Below, one piece after another: positions 45,021-53,164 of a DNA stretch of 64,000 nucleotides. The stretch covers positions 62,001-126,000 of the forward strand of contig CALWPY010000003.1 of the NCBI GenBank assembly GCA_944383545.1. The letters are read 5' to 3'. The notes under the pieces are model-generated. The model was not told where the DNA came from and ran no database searches. It was given only the letters and a program-made list of their open reading frames with translations. Each line of letters begins with the position of its first letter. Within the stretch, counting starts at the first letter, position 1. This DNA comes from an uncultured Lachnospiraceae bacterium (GTDB taxonomy: Bacteria; Bacillota; Clostridia; Lachnospirales; Lachnospiraceae). A program made the translations under genes and the position numbers.

Positions 45021-46415
45021 ATGAACGGCAAAAAAAGACGTAACGGTAAAGTTATAAAGATGAATCAGACAGTAAAAATAAACGCTGCTGTCATTATTTT
45101 TGCTGTGATTCTTGTTTATGTAATAATAAGTATATTTTTATCGTTAAGGAAAGAGCCTATTACCACTTATAAAGTAAGTAAGAGCAACATAAATAATAAT
45201 ATTTCTTGTACAGGCATTGCAATCAGGTCTGAAAATATTATAACTACAGACAAGTCAGGATATGTATCTTATTATGTCAGGGACGGAGAGAGAATCAGCC
45301 GTAATAAGACTGTATGTACTGTTGATGAAAGCGGAAATACCCTTGAACTTATTTCAGAATCTGTAGCAGATACAGTTGTTTTTACGGATGAAGATTATAA
45401 AAACATAAGAGACACCATATCGCTTTATAAAATGGATTATTCTGATGAGGAATTTATAAATATTTATAATTTTAAAAACAGTATTGATAATAAAGTACTT
45501 GAGCTTTCCAATGAAATACTTATGCAGCAGGCAACTTCCGATAATTCAGTTCAGGCAGGTCTTGATTCAATAACTGCATCCGAAAGCGGTATAATTACTT
45601 ATTATGTTGACGGTATGGAAAATTTAACACCTTCAACCGTTACAAAAGAGGATTTTGACAAAACCACGTATGAAAAAACCACCTTGAAAACAGGAGAAGT
45701 TGTAACGGCAAATACAGCTGTATTTAAAATCATTGCAGATGAAAATTGGAATATTGTTTGTATGATTACTAATGAACAGGCTGAACTTCTTCCTGAAAAT
45801 TCAAATTTAAAATTTATAATTAACAATTCTAATTATCAGATATCTGCACCTTATGAACTGATACAGGGTGATGACTGTACATATATTAATATATCACTAA
45901 AAAAATATATGACAAATTACGTTAGTGAACGATATTTAAATATTGAAATAATACTTGACCAATATGAAGGCTTAAAAATTCCTAACACATCAATCACTGA
46001 AAAAACTGTATACAAAATACCCGTGGAATATATGGCTCAGGGTGCAAACCAGTCATCCACTTCTGTGGTATATGTACAGGATGTCCTTGAAAATGGTGAA
46101 GTAACAACAAAAGCAGTGGAGCCTGATATATATAAATCAGATGATGAATTTTACTATGTGGACCCAAATGATTTCTCCGAATCAGATGTTATAGTTCAGC
46201 TTGAAACAAATAACACAATAAGTGTGTCTCTGTTATCAACGGACGTCATTACCGGAGTCTATTTAGCGAATAAGGGAACTGCTGATTTTGTTATGATAAA
46301 TATAACTAAAACAGGAGATGAATTTTCCATAATAAGTGATAATGATAAACTCAGGGAGTTTGATAATATTATTTTAAATTCCGACGGAATTATAGAAAAT
46401 CAGATTATATATTAG
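45021..46415 (+). CDS. HlyD-like single-pass membrane protein
   Basis: 464 residues from ATG 45021 (CAGGAG nine bases upstream). A basic N-terminus and one membrane helix (about 22-43) are followed by a biotinyl/lipoyl-like barrel: ISCTGIAIRSENIITTDKSG, YVSYYVRDGERISRNKTVC. A second half barrel (KTGEVVTANTAVFKIIADENW) fits the HlyD/membrane-fusion fold. No ABC or RND partner is encoded nearby. Similar proteins lie directly before yggS-sepF in related clostridia, suggesting a wall or division role rather than efflux. That is inference. Confidence 0.75.
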   Translation: MNGKKRRNGKVIKMNQTVKINAAVIIFAVILVYVIISIFLSLRKEPITTYKVSKSNINNNISCTGIAIRSENIITTDKSGYVSYYVRDGERISRNKTVCTVDESGNTLELISESVADTVVFTDEDYKNIRDTISLYKMDYSDEEFINIYNFKNSIDNKVLELSNEILMQQATSDNSVQAGLDSITASESGIITYYVDGMENLTPSTVTKEDFDKTTYEKTTLKTGEVVTANTAVFKIIADENWNIVCMITNEQAELLPENSNLKFIINNSNYQISAPYELIQGDDCTYINISLKKYMTNYVSERYLNIEIILDQYEGLKIPNTSITEKTVYKIPVEYMAQGANQSSTSVVYVQDVLENGEVTTKAVEPDIYKSDDEFYYVDPNDFSESDVIVQLETNNTISVSLLSTDVITGVYLANKGTADFVMINITKTGDEFSIISDNDKLREFDNIILNSDGIIENQIIY

Positions 46416-46435
46416 AGAAATGAAGGTGTATTTAC

Positions 46436-47128
46436 ATGTTGGAAGAAAACTATAAGAAAGTTCAGGATAATATTACAGAGGCCTGTATCAAATCAGGAAG
46501 AAATCCTGAAGAAGTGACCCTTATTGCCGTAAGTAAGACAAAACCACTTTCTGATATTGAAACTTTAATTAATTACGGAGTGACAGAATTTGGCGAAAAT
46601 AAGGCTCAGGAGCTGTCAGAAAAGTTCCAAAATGTATCAAAGCCTGTTAATTTTCATATGATTGGACATTTACAGACGAATAAGATAAAATATATTATTG
46701 ATAAAGCGTGCCTTATTCATTCTGTAGATTCAGTTCATCTTGCAGAAGCAATAAATAAAGAAGCGGCAAAGAGAAACTTAATTGCCTATATACTTATTGA
46801 AGTAAATATTGCACATGAAGAATCAAAATTTGGAATAACAGAAGATGACTTAGAGGATATGCTTAATAAAATAAAAGATTATTCAAATATCAGAGTAAAG
46901 GGACTTATGACCATTGCTCCGTTTGTAGAAAATCCTGAAGAAAACAGGGTATACTTTAGAAAAATGTACCAATTACTGCTTGACATAAAATCTAAAAACA
47001 TTGATAATGTTCATATGGATATTTTGTCTATGGGAATGACAAATGATTATATTGTAGCCGTCGAAGAAGGTGCAACAATGGTACGGGTAGGTACCGGAAT
47101 TTTCGGAGAACGTAATTATAATAGATAG
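46436..47128 (+). CDS. YggS-family PLP homeostasis protein
   Basis: 230 residues. The PLP lysine lies in LIAVSKTKPLSDI, and FGENKAQELSEKF, FHMIGHLQTNKIKY and LSMGMTNDY are family signatures. YggS (YlmE/PipY) binds PLP and keeps PLP and amino-acid pools balanced; no catalytic reaction is firmly known. In Firmicutes it regularly precedes sepF, as here. Confidence 0.93.
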   Translation: MLEENYKKVQDNITEACIKSGRNPEEVTLIAVSKTKPLSDIETLINYGVTEFGENKAQELSEKFQNVSKPVNFHMIGHLQTNKIKYIIDKACLIHSVDSVHLAEAINKEAAKRNLIAYILIEVNIAHEESKFGITEDDLEDMLNKIKDYSNIRVKGLMTIAPFVENPEENRVYFRKMYQLLLDIKSKNIDNVHMDILSMGMTNDYIVAVEEGATMVRVGTGIFGERNYNR

Positions 47129-47137
47129 GAGATTATT

Positions 47138-47803
47138 ATGAGTAAGGATTCAAAAAAGAGAAGATTTTTAGACTTTTTCAATGTAAAAGATTCTGATGAT
47201 GATTATGATGACGACTTTTTTGACGATGACGATGATGATTATGACGATGATGACCTGGTAAGCAATAATCAGAAAGCCAAAAGTAAGCAGAATTATTCTG
47301 CAACTTCATCTTACCAGCAGTCTTCGAAGCCATCTTATTCAAAAAACACATCAGCTTCGAATTCCTCATACACCACAAACCAGTATCAGTCATCGTATCA
47401 GGGTAATAATTATACCCAGAATAACTATAAAAAACCTCAAAAAACAACGCAAAATGATACAAACAAGCTGGTATCAATAGATAGCCAAAAGAGACAATCT
47501 AATTATAAAGCTACCAGTGAAGTATATGTAATTAAACCGGTTGCTTTTGATGATGCACAGACAGTTGCTGATTTCCTTAAATCAGGTAAAACAATAGTAA
47601 TAAATATGGAAGGTGTACAACTTGACCCTGCCCAGAGAATTATAGATTTTATAGGAGGAGCATGCTATGGCATTGGTGGAGAATTAAGTGCCATCTCAAG
47701 TAATATTTTCATTGCTGCACCTGATAATATTGAAGTCTCCGGAGATTTAAGAGAAGAAATTTTTACGGATTCAAACCTGTCTCCTCAATTGGGAAGATAT
47801 TAA
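47138..47803 (+). CDS. sepF: Cell division protein SepF
   Basis: 221 residues. It starts with an amphipathic membrane-targeting helix (KKRRFLDFFNV), then a run of Asp (about residues 20-45) and a Ser/Tyr/Gln-rich linker (about 45-125). The SepF core follows (EVYVIKPVAFDDAQTVAD, GVQLDPAQRIIDFIGGACYG). SepF polymerises into rings that anchor FtsZ to the membrane. The linker is longer than in Bacillus SepF (about 150 residues in total). divIVA follows. Confidence 0.94.
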   Translation: MSKDSKKRRFLDFFNVKDSDDDYDDDFFDDDDDDYDDDDLVSNNQKAKSKQNYSATSSYQQSSKPSYSKNTSASNSSYTTNQYQSSYQGNNYTQNNYKKPQKTTQNDTNKLVSIDSQKRQSNYKATSEVYVIKPVAFDDAQTVADFLKSGKTIVINMEGVQLDPAQRIIDFIGGACYGIGGELSAISSNIFIAAPDNIEVSGDLREEIFTDSNLSPQLGRY

Positions 47804-47836
47804 CTATACTATTATTTATTGATAAGGGGGAGTATC

Positions 47837-48802
47837 ATGCTTACACCGGTTGATATTCAGCAAAAAAAGTTTAAGATTGGTATAGGATATGACAAAAAGG
47901 ATGTAATTACTTTTTTTAAAGAAGTTTCAAAAAGTTATGAGGAACTTTATCGTTCCAATGCCGAATTAAAGGATAAAGTAATAACATTGAATGATGCCCT
48001 GCAACATTATAAGTCTACTGAAGATTCTCTTCAGAAATCACTTATGCTGGCAGAAAAAAATTCACAGGAATCCAAATCAAATGCTGCAAGAGAAGCAAAA
48101 GCAATAGAGCTGGAAGCAAAAAACCGTGCCAATGAAATTGTAAGTCATGCGTATACTGAACTTGCAGAATTAGAACAAAAAATGACTGAGCTTGAATCAA
48201 GATATGCTGAATATAAATCGGGTTTTTATTCAATAGTAAAGGAACAGATGAAAATCCTTGAGATAAATGATTTTGACCCTGATGCTTTAATAGACCCTAA
48301 TTATGCTGCCTCTAAATCTTCAGGCGCACACTCTTCAGGAAGTAATATGAGGGAAACTCAATTTGATTTTTCCAGCGACCCTCAAATGCGAGAGCAATCA
48401 ACTCTTGGTGGCGGAGAAACCATATTACCAAAGGAAAAAGCAGTGAGTTCAACTATTTCGGTTTATGGCTCAAAGCTTGGTGGAGATGATGGTGTTGACC
48501 CTTTTAAAGTTTTATCAAATTCAAAATCGGACGCTAATGTAAAAAGTAAAGCATCTGATAAATCAAGCGGTTTAAAGATGGCAAACGAACGTGAAAAAGT
48601 TCGTCCGTCAAGGTATTCCAAACCTTCATCAGATATAAAAAATGAAGAAAAAGAAGCATCAAAAGCTGTTGTCAAAGAAACTGCAAAGAAAACTGAGAAG
48701 GATTCTTTTGCAGGAGATGTTGAAACAGCTAAATCTTCAGGTAAAGTTATGATTGGAGATGGAGAATCAGAGGATTCTACATTTGAATTTGTTGAAGAAT
48801 AA
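47837..48802 (+). CDS. divIVA: Cell division initiation protein DivIVA
   Basis: 321 residues from ATG 47837, with AGGGGGAG upstream. The N-terminal domain is TPVDIQQKKFKIGIGYDKKDV, with coiled coil at about 35-140, then a long charged Ser/Lys-rich tail. It ends KVMIGDGESEDSTFEFVEE, the same closing motif as the DivIVA-like protein at 538. DivIVA marks septa and poles and can recruit MinCD. Placement after sepF is the classical ylm-divIVA order. Confidence 0.9.
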   Translation: MLTPVDIQQKKFKIGIGYDKKDVITFFKEVSKSYEELYRSNAELKDKVITLNDALQHYKSTEDSLQKSLMLAEKNSQESKSNAAREAKAIELEAKNRANEIVSHAYTELAELEQKMTELESRYAEYKSGFYSIVKEQMKILEINDFDPDALIDPNYAASKSSGAHSSGSNMRETQFDFSSDPQMREQSTLGGGETILPKEKAVSSTISVYGSKLGGDDGVDPFKVLSNSKSDANVKSKASDKSSGLKMANEREKVRPSRYSKPSSDIKNEEKEASKAVVKETAKKTEKDSFAGDVETAKSSGKVMIGDGESEDSTFEFVEE

Positions 48803-48830
48803 AATAATAAAAGGATTAAGTAAATTAATA

Positions 48831-49343
48831 ATGAAATCCAGAAAAATAATATTGCCAATTATTATAATTGCCATTTTGGCTTTGGCAGACCAAATTATTA
48901 AATTTATTGTAGTAAAGAATATCGATTTGTATGATAATATTCCTATTATAGAGGGTGTTTTTGAAATTACTTATATCAGAAATACCGGCTCGGCATGGGG
49001 AATTCTTGCAGGAAAAACCACATTTCTTCTTATAATGACATTGATTGTTTTTTTGGTTTCCGGGTATGTTTATAATAATATTATTGATATCCCAAAATAT
49101 AAACCTATGCGCATATGTCTTGTCATACTTATTGGCGGAGCAGTCGGAAATATGATTGACAGAATCCGTCTGGGTTATGTAATAGATTACTTATATTTTA
49201 AGCTTATTGATTTTCCTGTATTTAATCTGGCTGATATATTTGTAACCATAAGCCTTTTAGGAATACTTATTCTAATTATTTTTAAATATAATAATTCTGA
49301 TTTTGATATTATGATAGGTGATAAAAAAGGAGGATGTCCTTAA
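48831..49343 (+). CDS. lspA: Lipoprotein signal peptidase LspA
   Basis: 170 residues from ATG 48831, four membrane helices. The catalytic aspartates lie in GNMIDRIRLGYVIDYLYF and FNLADIFVT. LspA cuts prolipoproteins before the lipid-modified Cys (the DUF3048 protein here is a likely client). AAGGA lies about 16 bases before the ATG, farther than usual, so an alternative start may exist. Confidence 0.92.
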   Translation: MKSRKIILPIIIIAILALADQIIKFIVVKNIDLYDNIPIIEGVFEITYIRNTGSAWGILAGKTTFLLIMTLIVFLVSGYVYNNIIDIPKYKPMRICLVILIGGAVGNMIDRIRLGYVIDYLYFKLIDFPVFNLADIFVTISLLGILILIIFKYNNSDFDIMIGDKKGGCP

Positions 49344-49344
49344 A

Positions 49345-50289
49345 ATGGACATGGATATTACAGATACGGATAACGAATTAAATATGCCATTCAGCCTTAT
49401 TGTTCCTGAAGATGTTCGTTCTGTAAGGATAGACAAATATATTTCTGAAAACATTAAAGACTATTCAAGAGCATATATTCAGAAACTTATTGATGACAAG
49501 TATGTTTTAATTAATGATATACCGGTAACTAAAAATTATAAAGTAAAATCAGGTGACATTATAGAAATTTCATTTCCTGAGCCTGTTACAGTTGATATAT
49601 TACCTGAAAACATTCCCCTTGACGTTGTTTATGAAGATAATGATTTAATAGTAATAAATAAACCTAAGGGTATGGTTGTGCATCCCGCTGCAGGCCATTA
49701 TACCGGAACTCTTGTAAATGCACTTATGTATCACTGTGGGGATTCGCTTTCCTCCATAAATGGTGTGCTTCGTCCTGGTATAGTTCATAGAATAGACAGA
49801 GATACCACAGGACTTCTGGTTGCATGTAAAAGTAATCCGGCTCATCTGGGGCTTGCGGAACAATTCAAAATTCATTCTATTACCAGAAAATATCTTGCAA
49901 TCGTATATAATAATTTTTCCAACGAAGAAGGTACAATTAATAAACCTCTTGCCAGAAGCAAAACTGACAGAAAAAAAATTGCCGTGGATTCTAACGGACG
50001 AAGAGCAGTAACACATTATAAAGTGATTAAACGTCTTAAATCGAATTTTACGCTTATAGAATGTGTACTTGAGACAGGAAGAACTCATCAGATAAGGGTA
50101 CATATGGCAAGCATAAATCATCCGCTTTTGGGTGACCCCTTATATGGTCCGAAGAATTCACCGTTTAATTTAAGCGGACAAATGCTTCATGCGGGTGTTT
50201 TGGGATTTGTACACCCGATAACAGGAAAATATATGGAATTTGAGTCAGAGCCTTCAGAGGAATTTAAAAATATACTGAATAAGATTTGA
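49345..50289 (+). CDS. rluD: RluD-like 23S rRNA pseudouridine synthase
   Basis: 314 residues from ATG 49345, with AAGGAGG lying inside the lspA 3' end. An N-terminal S4 domain (RIDKYISENIKDYSRAYIQKL) precedes the catalytic RIDRDTTGLLVACKS and GRTHQIRVHMASINHPLLGD. The LIVINKPKGMVVHPA segment is typical of RluD. It follows lspA in most Firmicutes. The exact uridines modified are inferred from the family. Confidence 0.9.
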   Translation: MDMDITDTDNELNMPFSLIVPEDVRSVRIDKYISENIKDYSRAYIQKLIDDKYVLINDIPVTKNYKVKSGDIIEISFPEPVTVDILPENIPLDVVYEDNDLIVINKPKGMVVHPAAGHYTGTLVNALMYHCGDSLSSINGVLRPGIVHRIDRDTTGLLVACKSNPAHLGLAEQFKIHSITRKYLAIVYNNFSNEEGTINKPLARSKTDRKKIAVDSNGRRAVTHYKVIKRLKSNFTLIECVLETGRTHQIRVHMASINHPLLGDPLYGPKNSPFNLSGQMLHAGVLGFVHPITGKYMEFESEPSEEFKNILNKI

Positions 50290-50314
50290 CATTTAGAGAA
50301 ATGAATAGTATATT
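50286..50314 (+). promoter_or_regulatory. Strong promoter of the tyrosine recombinase gene
   Basis: A perfect TTGACA (50286-50291), overlapping the rluD stop codon, and TATATT (50309-50314) with a 17-base spacer. It sits about 65 bases before the recombinase start codon. Confidence 0.7.
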
Positions 50315-50380
50315 CTTTACAGATATATTTATTCGTGAAACTCAGGTTTTGCGAATTATTTATAAGGAGTTGAATTGATT

Positions 50381-51442
50381 ATGCCTGAACAAAGTTATTC
50401 CAAACAAAATGAACAAAAAACAGTTTTACGTCTTCGTGAAGTTACAAATGAACTTCCGCCATATGTTAAAATGTTTTTCAGAGCCATTGAAAATACTTCG
50501 GCGCCAAGAACACGTCTTGCATATGCATATGACATTAAAACTTTTTTTATATATTTACAAAATAATAATTCTTTATTTAAAAATAAGCCTTTAAAAGATA
50601 TATCATTAAATGATATAGATAAGCTTAATGCCCTGGATATTGAGGAATACATGGATTATTTATCCTATTATGAAATAAACGGCCGTATATGCTCAAATAA
50701 TGAGCGTGCCAAGAAACGTAAATTATCTGCTTTAAGGGTTTTCTTTTCATATATGTATAAAAGGGACATGATTTCAAGTAATGTCGTTGAAAAGGTCGAT
50801 ATGCCCAAAATAAGGGAAAAAGCAATAATTCGTATGGATGTAAATGAAGTCGCCGATTTTCTTGATAATGTAGAATATGGGAATAAGCTTACCAAGCACC
50901 AACAAGTATTTCATGAAAAAACAAAAACGCGTGATTTAGCCCTTTTAACCCTTATGTTAAGCACGGGAATCCGTGTCTCTGAATGTGTCGGTTTAAATAT
51001 AAACGACGTCGATTTTAATAATGACTGTATTAAAGTAACCCGTAAAGGCGGCTACGAAGCCTTTGTATATTTCAGCGACGAAGCTGAAGCCGAACTTAAA
51101 AAATATCTGGAGGAACGTAAAAAAATTATACCTGTTGAAGGTCATGAAGATGCTTTATTTTTATCATCCCAAAGAAAACGAATAGGTGTGCGTACAGTTG
51201 AAAAAATGGTCAAAAAATATGCCCAGGTCACTACTCCAACAAAACATATCACCCCACATAAATTAAGAAGTACTTATGGTACTGAACTTTATCAGGAAAC
51301 CGGTGATATCTATCTTGTTGCCGATGTGTTGGGTCATAAGGATGTTAATACCACCAAAAAGCATTACGCGGACATGGATGAAATGAAGCGTCGTAAGGCC
51401 CGCAATGTAGTCACATTAAGGGAAAACACAGATACAGACTAA
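50381..51442 (+). CDS. Tyrosine recombinase (Xer-type, XerS-like)
   Basis: 353 residues from ATG 50381, with AAGGAG upstream. Catalytic residues are Arg198 in STGIRVSEC, HKLR at 293-296, His319 in LGHKD and Tyr329 in KKHYAD. The N-terminal SAM-like DNA-binding domain spans about 25-140. Length and the unspaced insert before the first catalytic Arg recall single-protein XerS chromosome dimer resolvases, rather than XerC/XerD (about 300). It may be the chromosomal resolvase. It uses many CGT arginine codons, unlike its neighbours. No attachment sites are seen. Confidence 0.85.
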   Translation: MPEQSYSKQNEQKTVLRLREVTNELPPYVKMFFRAIENTSAPRTRLAYAYDIKTFFIYLQNNNSLFKNKPLKDISLNDIDKLNALDIEEYMDYLSYYEINGRICSNNERAKKRKLSALRVFFSYMYKRDMISSNVVEKVDMPKIREKAIIRMDVNEVADFLDNVEYGNKLTKHQQVFHEKTKTRDLALLTLMLSTGIRVSECVGLNINDVDFNNDCIKVTRKGGYEAFVYFSDEAEAELKKYLEERKKIIPVEGHEDALFLSSQRKRIGVRTVEKMVKKYAQVTTPTKHITPHKLRSTYGTELYQETGDIYLVADVLGHKDVNTTKKHYADMDEMKRRKARNVVTLRENTDTD

Positions 51443-51484
51443 ATGATATAAACACAATTAATATTTGAAATTAAATTTGAAATT

Positions 51485-51538
51485 AAAAAAGCAACCGCAC
51501 GTTTAAAATTTATTTTTTATTCATGCGGTTGCTTTATG
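51485..51538. terminator. Bidirectional terminator between xer and cytidylate-kinase-like genes
   Basis: A 12-bp stem (51488-51499 with 51524-51535) with a 24-base AT-rich loop. On the minus strand it is followed by TTTTTT, and on the plus strand the stem itself ends in TTT before an AT-rich run. It lies between two convergent genes and can serve both. Confidence 0.75.
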
Positions 51539-51550
51539 TATTTTATCTGT

Positions 51551-52168
51551 TTAATCTAAAATCTTATTTATAAGGCTTACAAGGTAATCCACAGAGTCTT
51601 CCTGGCTCAGGAGACTGCTGTTAAAGCATATATCATAGCTTTCCATTGCGCCCCATTTTTTTGAAGTATAATAATTATAATAAGATGCTCTTCCCTTATC
51701 TTCCTTATCTATCTGAGCCTTAGCTTTTGATTCCGTAAGGTCATAGCGGCTCATTACATTTTTAATACGTACATCCTTTGGAGAATATATAAAGGCACTA
51801 ACCATACGGTCATTGTCCCTTAAAATATAATCAGAACAACGTCCGACAATAACACATGAGCCTTCATCTGCAATCTTTTTAATTGTATCATATGTAGCTT
51901 TAAATGCCTGCTGATTTAGATTCATATTGTAACTCGGCGCATTATATGCAAATGCATACGGGTCCATAACGATTGAATAAAGCAGGCTTTTACTAGGCTT
52001 TTCATCCAACTGGTGAAGAAGTTCCTCACAAACCCCTGAATGTTTTGCGGCCTCCTTTAAAAGTTCCTTATCATAGAAAGGAATGTTTAATTTTTCAGCA
52101 ATACCTTTACCTATTGCTCTTCCGCCGCTGCCAAACTGTCTTCCTATTGTTATAATTTTCTTTCCCAT
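51551..52168 (-). CDS. Cytidylate kinase-like family protein
   Basis: 205 residues. The P-loop region is ITIGRQFGSGGRAIGKGIAEKL, written here as blocks IGRQFGSGGR and GKGIAEKL, followed by IPFYDKELLKEAAKHSG. A conserved GRCSDYIL and a basic RIKNVMSRYDLTE complete the kinase-like fold. Members of this family are common in Lachnospiraceae and are distinct from true Cmk. The substrate is unknown, and nucleoside monophosphate kinase activity is inferred. It is the last gene of the leftward block. Confidence 0.82.
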   Translation of the reverse strand: MGKKIITIGRQFGSGGRAIGKGIAEKLNIPFYDKELLKEAAKHSGVCEELLHQLDEKPSKSLLYSIVMDPYAFAYNAPSYNMNLNQQAFKATYDTIKKIADEGSCVIVGRCSDYILRDNDRMVSAFIYSPKDVRIKNVMSRYDLTESKAKAQIDKEDKGRASYYNYYTSKKWGAMESYDICFNSSLLSQEDSVDYLVSLINKILD

Positions 52169-52186
52169 AATAAAGTACCTCCTTAT

Positions 52187-53110
52187 TTAAAACTTATCAT
52201 AATATTCCGCCATTTTATTGATTTTATCAATTTTAGCTGCAATATTTGTTTCTATATTATCAATGGCTTTATTTACCTTAAGCTGATTCATTATTTCATT
52301 ATAGTCATTAATTGCCAGCTCTTTTTCGAGTTTTATGTATAGAGAATCCTTCTTAAACTTTGTGTTTATTGCTCTTAATCCGTCTTTATATCCAAGCATT
52401 TCTCTGAATTCAATCGCTTTGTCCGTAAAATTCAGTGTCCCGCTGAACGTATCTCCCAAATCAAAGCTAGGGTAAATCGCAATTATTTCAGCATCAGGAA
52501 ATTTTTTATAATTAAATATTTTTCCTTCAGTCATTCCTATGACAATAATTCGTTTTATTCCCAGGTCATAAAGCGGTTTTACAGGCTCGTTATCACATAT
52601 ACCCCCGTCTCTGTAGCTTTTCCCGTCAATTTCAACCGGTGCATAAACTATCGGCATTGCCGTAGATGCAAGCATGATATTTCTTATATAGTCAGCACTT
52701 TCACCGTTTAATTTTCTGTATTCCACATGATAATTATTATCTTCATTATTGCATATTGCGCTGAAAATTTCAAAAGGTGAATTTGAAATTTTATCAAAAT
52801 CAACATACTTATCCATCAGCTTAATCATTTCATCTCTTGAGAAATAATATTCACCGTTTCTAAGCATATTAATGTCTAAATCAAAAATGGTAAGCATATC
52901 GATGTCGTCCCATATTTTATATCCCAGATCAATGTCTCCCATGGCATATATAATGGAGTTAACTGTACCGATTGATACACCCGATATTGCTCCGACGTCA
53001 TCTAAATAACCTTTTTCTTTAAGAGCCTTTAAAACGCCAATCTGATATGCGCCTTTTCCTCCGCCCCCGTTTAATACAAGTCCGGTCATTTTTCCATAAT
53101 CCTTTTCCAT
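52187..53110 (-). CDS. Patatin-like phospholipase
   Basis: 307 residues from ATG 53110. A GTG at 53119 lies within the probable AGGTG ribosome site. The oxyanion loop is LNGGGGKGAYQIG, the nucleophile Ser is in GVSIGTV, and the dyad Asp is in DGGICDNEPV. These enzymes hydrolyse acyl esters of phospholipids or other lipids. There is no signal peptide, so it acts in the cytoplasm or on the inner membrane face. It lies between a VWA protein and a cytidylate-kinase-like protein. Confidence 0.88.
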   Translation of the reverse strand: MEKDYGKMTGLVLNGGGGKGAYQIGVLKALKEKGYLDDVGAISGVSIGTVNSIIYAMGDIDLGYKIWDDIDMLTIFDLDINMLRNGEYYFSRDEMIKLMDKYVDFDKISNSPFEIFSAICNNEDNNYHVEYRKLNGESADYIRNIMLASTAMPIVYAPVEIDGKSYRDGGICDNEPVKPLYDLGIKRIIVIGMTEGKIFNYKKFPDAEIIAIYPSFDLGDTFSGTLNFTDKAIEFREMLGYKDGLRAINTKFKKDSLYIKLEKELAINDYNEIMNQLKVNKAIDNIETNIAAKIDKINKMAEYYDKF

Positions 53111-53164
53111 AAATATCACACCTTTATTTTATTAATAACCACAGAAAAATAATCCTACAGGGCT

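Noticed and set aside
47195-47257. Long GAT/GAC repeat that looks like a simple-sequence repeat
   Set aside because: It codes the Asp-rich linker of SepF in frame; acidic linkers here are normal, and the codons alternate GAT and GAC rather than forming a perfect repeat.
50381-51442. Integrase marking a mobile element or prophage
   Set aside because: No attachment repeats, phage genes, excisionase or tRNA lie nearby; flanks are core genes, and the size fits a chromosomal Xer protein.
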